Notes: generated by a model from the letters alone, not told the origin. Shown: positions 21,733 to 33,206, numbered from the stretch's first letter. The stretch is 64,000 nucleotides of DNA from Coniferiporia sulphurascens (GCA_002794785.1 NBBA01000021.1:124001-188000), one strand, 5' to 3'. Numbers and translations are program-made.

Positions 21733-24546
21733 CGCACGTGGGTGGACTCGTTTACTGCCTCCGTCAAACCGGACAAAATCTGGCCAATGGCGAAGTGGGT
21801 GATGGGCACCAGACGTGCCCCTATCCCCTCTCTGGTCACGGGTCACTCCACCGCGAACTCTCCTGCGGAGAAGGCCTCGGCCTTCCGGTCCAAGTACTTT
21901 GGTACCCAACCTTCCGCCGCCCTCCCCCCGACCTATTCTTACGTCGGTGCCCGCCCTATGCACGATCACCCCATCCTCATGGAGGAACTCGACCATGCCC
22001 TCAATCTCACCTCTAATTCGAGTGCCCCAGGCATTACAGGTGTCAGCTACCAGGCCCTCAAAAGCCTGCATGCCGCCCATAGTGTTCCACTTCTTGCATT
22101 GTACAATGAGTGCATGAATGTTGGACACCACCCCCGTCCTTGGAAGGACGCTAAGGTGGTGATGCTCCGCAAACTCAATAAGAAAGACCCCACTGCCCTG
22201 AACGCATACCGCCCCATCACGCTCGAAGAAACTATGGGCAAATTACTCGAGAAGATCATCGCCAACCGCATCCAGTTCATTGCCAACGAACTCGGCGCGC
22301 TCCCCCCCTCCCAATACGGCACCCGACAGAAGTCGGGCGTTTTGGATGCCGCCTCAGACCTAGTAAACGAAATTGAGTCTGCTTGGGCTAAACAACAGGT
22401 CATGACGGCCCTCACCGTTGATGTCGCAGGTTTCTTCCCTTCAGTCCAACATCCCCGTCTACTTGCCATCCTCTCTGAACTAGGGTTCCCCCCTCTCCTT
22501 GTTTCCTGGGTCCTGTCCTTTGTATCCGACCGTCGCGTTGCCTTGTCTTTCGACGGGTTTACCGACACGTTGACACCCATTCCTAATATGGGTGTACCCC
22601 AAGGCTCACCCATCTCCCCCATTTTGTCTGCACTTTTTGCGACTAGCCTTCTCACCTCCCTTCAGGTCTCTGATCCTTCCGTCTTCGTCCGCGCCTATGT
22701 GGATGATCACCTCCTTACCACCTCCTCGGGGTCCATCACAACTAATGTTGCGTGTCTCGAACAGGCCTACGTCTCCTTCTCCGCAGCATGCCACGCCCTC
22801 GGTCTTTCATTGGATGACGACAAAACTGAACTCATTCATTTTAACCAAAGGTTCGCCCTACACGAAGACTCCCTTATCCACCCTATTCTTTTGCCGCGAC
22901 AGGGCTTACCCCCCCTTCGGATCGTCCCCTCCCGGCCTTTACGCTGGTTGGGAATCTTTTTCGACGTGCAACTATCGTTTACGGTCCACATTCAACGCAT
23001 GTGTTTCAAAGCCATGTCCTCCCTTCGCGCCTTGGAACTACTCGGCAACACTTTACGCGGCCTCGACCCACTCCACCTCCAACGTCTCTATATTGGGTGT
23101 ATTTTGCTGGTTCTACTATGGGGATCTCCCCTCTGGTTCACTGGCATACGACAAAAGGGTAAATGTGATAAGATGACCTTAGTGCAATCTGCGGCGTGCC
23201 GCCGTATCCTCGGATCCTGGCGCACGTCTCCACGCGGCCCCTCTGAGGTCCTCGCCTCCATTTTACCAATCCCATTACGTCTAGAGTGTACTAAAGCTCG
23301 TGCGGCTATTCGATACCTTACCACTACGCACACCCTCCTTCCCGTACACACCACGCGTAAGGGCACCATCACCACCTCCTTCGTCAACCGGGTTCCACCC
23401 GGCTGCGAACGAGTTCCCCGATACACTCGCCCACCTTGGCTCGCTTTACCGGTCTTACGACACATAAGCATCGACCGTGCGATTGATCACTCTCAAGAAG
23501 CCCGGGAGGCCCTCATTCAGTCACACCATGGCCTTATCGACCGACTGAAGGACGTTCCCTCCCGCCTCCTCATCTACACTGACGGCTCCCATAAGGGCAC
23601 ATCTCCATCCTCCTTTTCTGGCGGTGCTGCCGGAGTTTGGTTCTACCGTGGGGAAACTGTTCTCACCCGCGAAACATACTTAGGTTCATCGGTCCATGCT
23701 ACGGACTGCGAACTTGCCGCCCTTGCCGATGCCACTTGGCTTCTGGCGTACTCTTATGACCTACACCCTGCGGTCACGCAGGTTGAAATTTACACGGATT
23801 GCGAAGTGGCTCTTACACTTCTCGCCGACCCTCGCCCGGCCCCAGGCGTTAATGTCGCCCTCCTCATCCGGAAATGGCTCAAAGCCGCTACTAAGCGGTT
23901 TCCCCAGGTGTTTTTCCACTTACACTGGGTTCTGGGCCACTCCGATGTGGAAGGCAATGAATTTGCTGACGTTCTCGCCTCTGGTATCGCGGACAATCCT
24001 CCACCGGACACCTCCCCGTTTCCGCCCACCATCCGCTTCCTTCGCAAAGCCACCTCCACTACGGCGCTCTCACAATGGAAAACCGACTGGGCTCTCGCCT
24101 GTCGCAAATCCTGAGGGTCTTTGGATGCCCACTCCATGGGCACCACCCTGACTCCCTCCACTAAGCCGTCTGCCTTCATGCAGAATCTCACTCTCAGCCG
24201 CCGCACCAAGTGCAAAGTTTTCCGGACCCTCCTCGGTCACGCCGGTTTTGGTGCATACTTTGGGTGTATCCCGGGACGCGACCCCATGTGTCCTACCTGC
24301 CACGTTTTAGAAACACGAGCCCATCTCCTGTTATCCTGCCCTAACACCCTCCCCACACGCCACGCGGTGTGGAAAACTCCTTTACCCTCCACCAAATCCC
24401 AGTGGTTTTCCAAGGACGGTCTCCCCCTTCTGGCTTCTTTCCTTGACTCACACTCCGCCTTCAAGGCGGAGCCCATCCTCGTCTTTGACCCGGGTGGCCC
24501 TACAGTGGTTCACGTCTCCGACTTAGGCTTCGCCATCGGCAACTAG
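21733..24546 (+). pseudogene. LINE ORF2, reverse transcriptase-RNase H part
   Basis: Open in one frame to a TGA at 24112-24114, then in the same frame to TAG at 24546. Reverse transcriptase blocks are present: NAYRPITL, QYGTRQKSG, VDVAGFFPSV, GVPQGSPISPIL and the catalytic AYVDDH (22693-22710). RNase H motifs follow: YTDGS, DCELAAL, YTDCEVAL and GHSDVEGNEFAD, giving a D-E-D-D set. After the TGA comes a C-terminal zinc-type motif, CPTCHVLETRAHLLLSC. The TGA could derive from CGA by one C-to-T change. Catalytic residues all look intact; the element is inactive because its ORF2 is split and stopped. Confidence 0.9.
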
Positions 24547-24741
24547 TCGGGATACCACACCCCCCTTTATTACTGGTCTCCCAGTCACCATCTCAGCTTA
24601 TGGCTTCCCATCACTATTATTCCTCTATAACAACTACCATCTCACTAAATACAGGGGCCTAAAGGCCCCTGGAGCGTATTTTGTACTAGATAGTCATGAC
24701 GCACTATAGAAATGCATTTTTTTTTTTAAAAAAAAAAAAAA

Positions 24742-24757
24742 AAGTATAGGGCCAGCT
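24742..24757 (+). repeat. Target-site duplication, right copy
   Basis: Same 16 bases as at 17802-17817, directly after the A-run that ends the LINE. Joining 17817 to 24758 restores the sequence before insertion. Confidence 0.92.
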
Positions 24758-25296
24758 GCGCGGGCAAGACCCGATACCTGTTTTTAAAGGGAAATTAGGG
24801 CAGTACATTAATAACAAGGAATAAACCCCTATTTGGTTAAACATGTTGCTACCACTTTCAGGACTGTCTGTATTTTGGATATGGCGGTAAGAGGAGTAAC
24901 ACCTCAGCAGAATGGATTGATCCAATCATAGCATATACTAGTTCTGATCATTACTTAATGCAAGCCCCTACAATATGCTATTGGGATCAGATCAGTAGTA
25001 AGGATGTCCATTTTTACACAAGCACCAGAGCTGCACTTGGAGTCATCAACCTGCAGTGAGGGGTAAAGTCTGATCAATACTTCCAAGGGCGTTAAATCCA
25101 TTTAGTCGTGGATTACGGACGAGATTGAAAAGCGGGGCAACCAATTTCTTTCCATTGTCCGAAAGGTTATGTCCATCATCTTACTATGTCCCCGGGTGTA
25201 TATAACCATTTGAGCTGCGCGGTTGGCACTGGACGATGATATACTGCGCTATTCTTGACGATTAGTAACTGGGTACGCCCCCGGCTATTCCGGGAA
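24758..25296. other. Former RTT109 upstream DNA, right of the LINE
   Basis: AT-rich sequence without a recognised gene; it lies between the L1NE end and the CDC23 fragment. Confidence 0.45.
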
Positions 25297-26640
25297 ATCC
25301 CGTGCAAGCCACACGACGCGTCCGCGTCGCCTCAGGACTCGCCTGGCACGAGCGTCTGTCCACTGTGACGCTGAGCTCGAGGTGGGTGAGCAAGACACGC
25401 TCGCAGCCGCCCGTGCACTCGGTGAGGCTAAAGAGCACATGCGCGCATCACGCTTGCTTGGCGAGTGCAGGAGTGCGCGCGACCGGTTTATGCGCTGGTA
25501 CTTTGACTCTCTGGTGCATAGACACCACCATGTCTGGGGCCCCGAGCCCGCTACGCATAATTACAAGCACAGGAGCTGACTGAATTCAAGGACAGAGGAG
25601 GAGCGTGCGCTGAGGGACTGGCATAACCTTGACCGTAAGACGTGTCTGCCGTTCTTGTGATGCTTGTTGCGTGTGTACTGTATATGCTGATCTCTTCAAA
25701 GATTCATGGGCACAGAACAGACAGGCCTCGTCCACGTTCTACGTCCTCACTCGCAATTCCCGCCCAGCGAATACTTCGCATGTTCCGTATTAGCCTCCCG
25801 TACCGGTTAACATACACATACCGAGGATTCTGGAGATGGTCTCGGATGAGACAGATCCATGGTTACTATTTCTGTGCGTCCGTATTTCCGCACTAGATTA
25901 ACCTGAGCCGCGAAGAATGAGCCTTTGGCAAGGCTTTACTTCTGAAGCGGTTAGAGCGAAGGGAAGAAGCCGTCGAGGCAGCAATACTTTCTATCAAAGG
26001 ACTGGTTGGCATGGCCGTTCCTCGCTAGTAGTATGGGCAATCACGAGGAAGTGAGTGATCCCCTCCCTTCCCCTTGACGTCGTTCTAGTCTTACTGACAT
26101 GAAGGCACTACAAGCTTGGTGCCATCATCCCCCTCATAGATGTCCCATTGGACCATCCGCTCATCGAGTTCTTCAAGACGAAAGTCATCGTCGACTTGCA
26201 TGCTCCAGTTGAAGAACTCATCGTATGGGAATATCTCCTTGGGGCCGACTTCTTTCCGAAGAGTGCATGGCTCATGGGCCTGCGGGCCACCATTCTATGC
26301 CATTTATACGGTATATTTGCTCATATTGCTCGCTTGTATACATGCTGAAACTCATGCCCTGCCCCAGTCCTAGAATTCCACGGCTCCGAGGCTCAGTTCG
26401 ACGCGATAATGAAGATTGGCCCGATACGGCTCGACGATATCGACATCCTCTCAAATATTCTGTACGTCGCAGAGAATCGTGTGAAGCTCTCCAAGCCTGC
26501 GCATTATTACCTGAGCATATACAGGGACCGGCCTGAGGTGTGCTGCATGGTCGGAAACCACTACTTGCTGCGCAGGAAGCCCGAACGCGCAATCCGGTAC
26601 TTCCGCCGCACAATGCCTTCGAATTTAAAGCCAGCAAGGG
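25297..26640 (+). pseudogene. CDC23: CDC23/APC8 fragment (anaphase-promoting complex TPR subunit)
   Basis: Pieces of Cdc23 appear in the right order but with stops and frame changes: SPQDSPGTS; DTLAAARALGEAKEHMRASRLLGECRSARDRF (25391-25490, shown here as landmarks DTLAAARAL and LLGECRSARDRF); EEERALRDWHNLD (25592-25632); SDETDPWLLFL (25843-25876); ALLLKRLERREEAVEAA (from about 25935); LDHPLIEFFKTK; YLLGADFFPKSAWLMGLRA (26233-26290); EAQFDAIMKIGPIRLDDID; and DRPEVCCMVGNHYLLR (26527-26574). The homology ends at the first half of the TPR array, so the C-terminal part is missing, and the N-terminus is not found either. It is a decayed, truncated copy, presumably with the working gene elsewhere, since this subunit is essential in studied fungi. 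Confidence 0.82.
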
Positions 26641-27906
26641 TGTGATTGACTATAAAGATGCCAATGTCCTGTTGCCAACAGGTATGATGTCTGTGTATAC
26701 GATTACGAAGCTGTGCAAATTACGACAAATGAATGAATCACTCACATCAAAAAAGGTAAGTTCACACAATGCCGTACTTCGGCATTACATATATAGCAAG
26801 GCCGCGGGCCCCGCCCCGTTTTTCGATGATTCCAATTATCACTATACAAGACCTCTACCTAAAGGTATCGGGAACAAATGTTCATTTTGTACTCTAGGAT
26901 CTAATTCCAATGCGCTGCTCCTCTGTATAGGACACGGTCTACAACACGCAACTCGAAACCTTTTGACCATCCCCTTGCTGTCCTTTTACACCCTCAATCA
27001 TGGTGACACAAGTCGTATGGAGCAGTTGCAAGAGACTTCCGTTGAAGAGGACAACCCAAGTTCCGCACTCTCATTAGTACTCGGTGTGAAGCTCTCTGCG
27101 AAAAACATCAAGGAAACTTCTGTACTCGTAGCCAAGAAAAGCGCTCGTTTTAGATACGGTTGGAGGAGAGACTGCGAAAGCATCTAGCTCTAGTGGTGAC
27201 AAGATTAGCTGCATGCAAAATCTAGCTCGTGCACAGACGGTCCGGGCGATCGTGGGGCAACGAGAGTGGAGATGGTCTGGTCTTCTGGAGCGAGGCGAGT
27301 GCTGATAAATGCGACCGAGCTGCGTGGTCATCTCGTTCCTGGCTGCTGAATAACCGCCGGAACCTTGCTACTTAAAAAGCTGTGACTGAATAAGCACTGC
27401 GAAACCTGTCAGCATAGCTAGGTAACCCGGATGTCAAGGCATAGGCGGGAAAGTGCAAATGTGATGAAAGTGGCCTGGTTAATGCTACACTTATTCGTCG
27501 TGACACGGATTTGGGTCTGGTGTATCTGCTCACTCCGATAATGGGATTCTATTTCCGCCAAGATCTTCCTGCCCTGCGCATTGTATACTGTACCTTATGA
27601 TCCACAATTTCTGTGGTTTATTTCTTGGCAAAATTACTAAACGTAAGGAGGAAAGGAAGTATGAATTGCCGACGATGACGTACATTGATGACAACAGAAC
27701 GAAGGTCTGCTGTCTTACAATTAAGCTCTTCTCCGCGGACTATACATCGTCGACTATCGCTCGCAAAGCAGATAAATTAGAAAAGTGGCTGAAATGTAGG
27801 TATAAAAGGAGTTGCACTGAGGTGGACTACATCAGCCCTAACTCCTGAACAACCTGCTCCAACAACAATCTCGAAATCCCTTACAACAACCCATATATTC
27901 CTAACA
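26641..27906. other. Intergenic, promoter of the CmcJ-like gene at its right end
   Basis: No gene recognised from 26641 to 27780. A TATA box (TATAAAA, 27801-27807) stands about 100 bases before the start codon at 27907, followed by a CAA-rich leader. Confidence 0.55.
27801..27807 (+). promoter_or_regulatory. TATA box of the CmcJ/NvfI-family gene
   Basis: TATAAAA at a distance of about 100 bases from the start codon, with a plausible transcription start and a short A/C-rich leader between them. Confidence 0.6.
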
Positions 27907-28856
27907 ATGGCCACTGCCGAAACACTCGCCTCGCACGACGTCTCTACAACTCTCAACTACTACACACCCTCCGGCGACGAGGCGCCGTTCGTCTACATAC
28001 AAAAACCCCCTGAGGGAAGGCCAAGCCATAACCTCGGTGAGGAGTCACAACCCGCGCTCATCCACGACGTGCGCGGCAAGGAAGATACCGTCGGTCTCGA
28101 CAAGACTGGCTTCCAGTTCGTGAAGCATACGAGTACGGAGACTGAGTTCCTTGACGAGGAGCGTATTCGTACTGTGTACTATAAGGAGGTCGAGGAGCTC
28201 CTCAAGCGCGAGGCAGGTGCGAAGCGCGTCGTCGTTTTCGACCATACTATTAGGTAGGCCGGAGTATACTATGGGATAGGCCTTATTTGGTGCTGATCAA
28301 CGTGTGCGAACTATAGGCGCGCTGAAGCTCCAGAAGGTGCTAAGAACGTCTCCGGCCCGCTGTAAGTAATATCTGAGGTTCAAACGGGCCTTGCTTATTC
28401 ACCTTCGACTCCCAGCTTCGCGTCCACGTCGACCAAACATTCGACGCGTCCATCGCACGCGTGCACAGGCACCTTGGCACAGAGGCCGATCGGCTACTGA
28501 AGGGTCGCGTGCGTATCATCAACGTCTGGCGCCCCATCAGGCATGCGGTCGCAGATAGCCCACTGGCAGTAGCGGACTGGCGCACGCTCGACGTCGAGCA
28601 TGACCTCGTTTCCGTGCGCTTCATCTACCCGGACCGAGATGGGAGTACGTTCTCAGTGAAGTACAACCCGCAGCTGCGGTGGTACTATTTGAGTGGCCAG
28701 AGGCCGGACGAGGTGACGCTGATCAAGTGCTACGACTCGGACGAGAGTAAGGCGCGGTTGACGCCGCACAGCGCGTTTAACGACCCGTCGGCCCCTGAGA
28801 GCGCGCCGAAGAGGCAGTCGATTGAGGTGAGGGCGCTCGTGTTTGATTTAGAGTAG
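27907..28856 (+). CDS. CmcJ/NvfI-family oxygenase-like protein
   Basis: Best model: 27907-28253, 28317-28347, 28416-28856, giving 272 aa. The family (CmcJ/AsaB/NvfI, Fe(II)/2-oxoglutarate-oxygenase-like) is widespread in fungal secondary metabolism and often of unknown substrate. Landmarks: YYTPSGDEAPF near the N-terminus, VVVFDHTIR, RVHVDQTF (an H-x-D pair as in metal sites), GRVRIINVWRP, and YNPQLRWYYLSGQRPDEVTLIKCYDS shown as LRWYYLSGQRPDEV. One junction is uneasy. The strong donor GTAAGT at 28362 would put the last exon out of frame. The weaker GTCTCC donor at 28348 keeps the frame but removes five residues. Either this donor is used or the gene has a one-base defect. A TATA box at 27801 supports transcription. 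Confidence 0.8.
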
Positions 28857-29982
28857 AGGTTGTGCAGTCTTGCTTGTGGTTCTACCTGCGCCAATGCGTG
28901 GCAATCGAGGTTGCGAATCTTTGGCTCCTTTTTACGCCTTTGTGGGGTACAACGTGTGTTGCCTATTGGTTCAACCCATGCAGTCTTTTCTGACTGCGGA
29001 AGTCTAATAGGATTAATGGGGTGTGAGTACGACTTGGCTTGGTCAAAGACGACGACCGTTGATCAAGCATATTTAAATAGCTTTCACAAGAGTGTATTAA
29101 TATTAGAACTAAGTACAAGTGTTTAATATGTTGCAGACCTCTCCCTCGCTCCCCCTTTTACCCTCCCCCCTGATACTGTCAATGTGAAGCAGTATACGGC
29201 AAGTCAGTAACTGTCCCATGTCAAGCTAACGACAGAGAAACTTACCTGCGGCGCAACCGCAGGAGGGATGCCCGTGCCACTCGAGAACCTCCCTACCAGA
29301 AAGACTACACTCCCGACAGCTCAGCAGCGGGCAGGATGATCAAATCGGAGCAGGACCAGCGTGGCCAGCGCTGAAGCGCCCTTTTCAATCACCCGTTCCA
29401 CTACCTTACTGCCGAAGAGCACAGGACTCCCGATAAGGGGGCGCACGATTGGCCTGTGACACGGGACATCCCTCCCCCGCTCTCCCCACACCTCCCGGGG
29501 AGAGCGGCGCAATGGAAAAAAAACCGCAAGCGGTAAAAAAAACCATCCCAACAACAACGACGACAGGATCCTCCAGCGTCCAGACCAGCTGGAACGAGAT
29601 CTGTAAAGAAAGAGTGTGAGTTCGCGCCGGGCGAATAAAGAAAAGGAAATCGTAGCCAAAGGAACACCGATCGTCCAAGATCCGGTCGCCGAGATGTCCG
29701 CGTCACGAACACCTGCGAAGGAAAAGTAACTCAGCGAGATATTTATTGCAAAGGGGGGAGGTGAGACCCGGACGGCCGCGACTTGGTCGGGCTTGCGGGA
29801 CCCACGAAGATCCCGGCCGGTTAAGCCGACAGAAAGGGAAGGTGCCTCTTCCCCTGCCGTCAGCCGGCCGGCCGGAGATCTCGACGGGCAATAAAAGGAA
29901 AGAGTTACTTAGCTTCGATCGACTGTCACATCACCGCCACCCCGCCACTCGTCACACCGCCTCCTCACGCCTCCCCTTCCCC
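28857..29982. other. Intergenic, GC-rich in its second half
   Basis: Several overlapping minus-strand ORFs of 60-110 codons lie between 29320 and 29890, but none resembles a known protein and none shows a splice-supported extension. No gene can be supported. Confidence 0.5.
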
Positions 29983-30732
29983 CTAGTCCTCTTCCACCTG
30001 CATCCCCAACACACGCTTCACCGCCCTCCCCAGGTCCGAGACGTAGAGCCGCATCCTCATCCGAACCGGAAGTTGCGACATCTTGAACTGCTTCTCTTGT
30101 ATCGTCGAGAACCAGGGCTTGCTGAGCGGCCTCTCCAGAGGCGGTCGCACAGGCGCAGTCGGGGCCGAGATGAGCGTCGCAGTCGACATCGTGAGCGCCA
30201 GTTCCGGAACGTTGGCCAACCCGAGTCCGCGTAGGCCACGTTCCGTACAGGCGCCGCGGATGTCGACCAGGATCCGCTCGCAGAGTCTTACCTGCTCCTC
30301 GTTGAAGTGAGCCGGGATCTCATCGTGCGGGTCGGGGACCAGTCGAGGGACAAAAGCTCCTGCAGGTAAACGGGGAATCAGTGGCTCGGAACCTACGCTT
30401 ATCCCAAGTCCCACAAGCTCCCTGCGCTCCCCGCGGGCAGGCGTCCGAACAGCCTGCCCTCTATGGACCATGTAGATAACGGGACGGTAGGCGGGGTCCA
30501 TCGAGTCGGGAGAGGGCCAGTCGACCAAACTTGGTGTCCGCGCAAACTGATCGGGTGTCGTGTCGCCAAGGCTCCAGTCGTCGGTCCCCACTTGAATCGG
30601 AATTATGATGTCGTCGTCGCTCGCATCGAGGAGCCCAGGTGCGTCCTGCACACCGTGGGGGAGGGGGCGCATCCCCTCTTCGATAGATTGCTGGGAGTAC
30701 TGGGCGCGCAAAAAGGATGATGTCGCAGACAT
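29983..30732 (-). CDS. Hypothetical protein, 249 aa
   Basis: An intronless frame of 249 codons with even composition and a plausible start (MSATSSFLRAQ). I do not recognise the family. The N-terminal half has acidic and Asp/Pro-rich stretches (DASDDDIIIP, DWPSPDSMDP). The middle holds NEEQVRLCERILVDIRGACTERG, likely a helix. The C-terminus is basic and amphipathic (VRMRMRLYVSDLGRAVKRVLG) and ends in acidic VEED. No signal peptide or membrane segment is seen. It stands alone between intergenic regions, so it could be a lineage-specific gene or a chance frame; the length and the helical C-terminus favour a gene. Confidence 0.5.
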   Translation of the reverse strand: MSATSSFLRAQYSQQSIEEGMRPLPHGVQDAPGLLDASDDDIIIPIQVGTDDWSLGDTTPDQFARTPSLVDWPSPDSMDPAYRPVIYMVHRGQAVRTPARGERRELVGLGISVGSEPLIPRLPAGAFVPRLVPDPHDEIPAHFNEEQVRLCERILVDIRGACTERGLRGLGLANVPELALTMSTATLISAPTAPVRPPLERPLSKPWFSTIQEKQFKMSQLPVRMRMRLYVSDLGRAVKRVLGMQVEED

Positions 30733-31954
30733 GATCGGTCGAATAGATATTGATAGTTGTGTGCGTGGGGGTGCAAAGTAAGATGTAGATGGGGGGTATG
30801 TGGCTGGATGTGGGGTTTATATCAGGAATGGGTGTGTCTCATGGGCGGACGTCGGTCAGAAACATAATTCCTCAGAGTCCAGACCTTGCCTGCGGACTCG
30901 GGCTTGAAGTGCTGGACGAGAGACTAGACTCTGCCGATTCACGAAGTCGCTATGTCGATATCTACGGGACGTTGTAAGTTGATTTTATATGAAATGACGA
31001 GTTCGTCTAATAACAAGTTCGTCCCTCTTCACGATATTTTGTTAGTTTGAGCATCTCGCCTGAGTATTTAGTGGCTGACGCGCCGTCACGTGCGACTATT
31101 GTGTCTCCGTCCGCGCAATTTTAAAGTCAGAACGGAACGCCGCTTCAAATACGATTATTAATCAGGGACAAGAGTCGGGAATTCGTGTGTCTGCACTTTT
31201 CAGTTTAGATCAAAAGGGAAGGCTACATGAACCGTATGATGTGTTCTCCCCTATATTGTGAGTGAGGTAGACGTGTGATGGAAGATTCACGCCTGTGTTC
31301 GTCCGGCATACATCCGGACGCATCAGGACTCGGAGTTCCCGAGTAACTTTGTTATTTCCCGAATAACTGGTGATTCTCGTGTATCCACCTATGCGTTGGA
31401 CTGTCAGATACTCCGAGGATGCTGGCTGCTGAAATCACGATGTCGACAGTGGCGGGACTCCATTCTGTTAGGCAGATCAATGATTTATCTTGGCTAGACA
31501 TCCCAAATTGGAGGAGGATACCGCAAGACCACTGATATATTGTTCACTGTATCACCACCTTTCTGAGGCCTCAAACTTCAATGCGTCAGCTAGATTGGAT
31601 AGCTTCATACGCGAGCCTTTACACAAGCCTGTGTGTCAGCAGAATGCGTGGAGTAAAAAGTCTTCATTTTTTCAATTTGTCGATGATCAATACCACGACG
31701 TCGACGGCTCCGAGTCGCTTGTCTATGACGATCCTCCTTGCATTCTTCTGAGAAGAGTGTGAGCTGGCCTGTCATGTTGTCGTGCAAAACTGTTCGACTT
31801 GCGCCGCCACTCGTTTCCCGACAAGTGGTGCTCTGGGTGATAATGAATTCTCCTCGTGTTTTTGTCTATAAAACCCAGTCGTGTCTTCGCATTTTACGCT
31901 ATCAAATAGCTCCCCTCCTCAGCATTTGATAACTTTACACGCTCCACAGCAACG
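30733..31954. other. Intergenic, upstream region of hydrophobin-like gene 1
   Basis: The part from about 31600 onward is similar to 33760-34077 and is the duplicated promoter. A TATA box lies at 31867-31873. The part from 30733 to 31430 shows nothing recognisable. Confidence 0.55.
31867..31873 (+). promoter_or_regulatory. TATA box of hydrophobin-like gene 1
   Basis: TATAAAA in the context GTTTTTGTCTATAAA, 88 bases before the start codon. The same context and spacing occur before gene 2, which supports a conserved core promoter. Confidence 0.75.
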
Positions 31955-32422
31955 ATGTTCACTGGATCCATTTCGAACCTCTTCGCTATTACTCTGGCGT
32001 CCTTTGCAATCCTAGCATATGCCGTCCCCCAAGGCGGCATTCCGGTGTGCGCTCCAGGAACTACGCCGTTCTGCTGCGCCAGCTTAATGGTGAGTCTGAT
32101 AGGGCTTATTCCTCACCGCATGAGCTTATCCGTAGCATACAGGACCCTCCAGACGGAGCCGCACCAGTTGGCGTCGGATGGTTCGCTCGATATAGATAAA
32201 GTTTTAATGGATGCTAGGACTAACATACGCCTCCGTGCAACCCATCACAGCAGACCTTTTCATTCCATTCCTGATGTCTATCTTTGTCCCACCGTAGTCG
32301 CGTGCTGCGGCCCAGGACTATGTAAGTGCCTTATTTACCTAGTTTCCGAGTCGTTCAAGTTTGCTGAAAATATTGTAAATAAAGTGGATATAGAGAACAT
32401 GAACTGCACGCGTGCCCTGTAA
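31955..32422 (+). CDS. Secreted hydrophobin-like protein, tandem copy 1
   Basis: Spliced model: 31955-32089, 32143-32180, 32251-32321, 32385-32422, giving 93 aa. A signal peptide of about 23 residues (FAITLASFAILAYA) is followed by eight cysteines in the order C, CC, C, C, CC, C with spacings 7, 16, 11, 5 and 10. This fits the hydrophobin signature, though the spacing after the first CC is shorter than usual for class I. Landmarks: VCAPGTTPFCC, VGVGC, CPTVVACCGPGL, NCTRAL at the C-terminus. Hydrophobins coat aerial hyphae and spores or fruiting bodies. A cysteine-rich effector-like protein of other type is the alternative. All four exons and phases agree with copy 2. Confidence 0.8.
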   Translation: MFTGSISNLFAITLASFAILAYAVPQGGIPVCAPGTTPFCCASLMVSLIGLIPHRMSLSVAYRTLQTEPHQLASDGSLDIDKVLMDARTNIRLRATHHSRPFHSIPDVYLCPTVVACCGPGLCKCLIYLVSESFKFAENIVNKVDIENMNCTRAL

Positions 32423-33206
32423 CTTGAAAGTCAGGCTCCGCCATTGGTCACGTATCCTTTAATATTTGAGTCATGTGATGAATAAAGATGCTATGACCTG
32501 GACCTTGCAGTGAGCCTGGTTGTGATTGTTTTGACTGGCCAGTGTACCGCTTGAGTTGGTAAAAAGACTCCGTCGAGAAAATGCCATTGCCGAGTCGGTC
32601 CGGTGTACATCTTGCAGGATGTTTATGGGACAACAAGTATCGTAGCAATTAGCTGTCGTGACTTTTGCTCACGGCCTTGTACATTTCCGAGTCAGCTGTA
32701 CTCAGCTCGTTTGTCTACGTTTTCCATGTCGCTTCTCACCTGCCGCGAACACCAATTCTCCACAAAAAATGCATACTCCAAGACCTCGCACAGTACTTTC
32801 AGCCACCACCCGATGACTTGTCTGTCACTTCGTCCAATTCGACTTGAAACCCCTCTCGGAGTTCTTTTGAGGGAAGGATCCCATAAAGGAGTCACAGAAG
32901 GAGTATACACAGACACTGCAAAGATGTATGACAATGAGAGCCGGCCTGCATAATGCAACATGCCCTTCAAATAAGCGTTGGAAAAATCAGATACGTGCGC
33001 ACGCACGGGTGTAGTACACTTAATGAAATTATAACTAATTGGCTCCAATTGACCGAGTTGGAGCTGTGGCGCGTGGGCGCTTCAAACGTCCCGGACCACT
33101 TGATGGATTATTATACGAAAGAGAACTCAACCGGCATTAATATTAGTAGAGTACATGTCCCCCGGTATCTGTTGTCTTAGAATGCATTTTAGTAGAGGTT
33201 TTTGTA
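32423..33206. other. Intergenic between hydrophobin-like gene 1 and the tRNA
   Basis: AT-rich sequence with only short chance frames. No gene recognised. Confidence 0.5.

Larger units (their letters stand above)
17818..24741 (+). mobile_element. Tad/I-type LINE, near full length, inactivated
   Basis: A non-LTR retrotransposon of about 6.9 kb with a 5' leader, ORF1 with zinc knuckles, ORF2 (apurinic-type endonuclease, reverse transcriptase, RNase H, terminal CCHC), a short 3' region and a 3' A-run (24728-24741) preceded by a T-run. A 16-bp target-site duplication flanks it. Order of domains and the presence of RNase H fit the Tad/I lineage of fungal LINEs. It appears to be a young insertion (exact duplication, ORF1 open), but ORF2 is interrupted by about 550 bases of foreign sequence and by a TGA. 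It lies between RTT109 and a CDC23 fragment. Confidence 0.93.

Noticed and set aside
29321..29891. Overlapping minus-strand frames of 60-110 codons
   Set aside because: No family resemblance and no splice-consistent extension.
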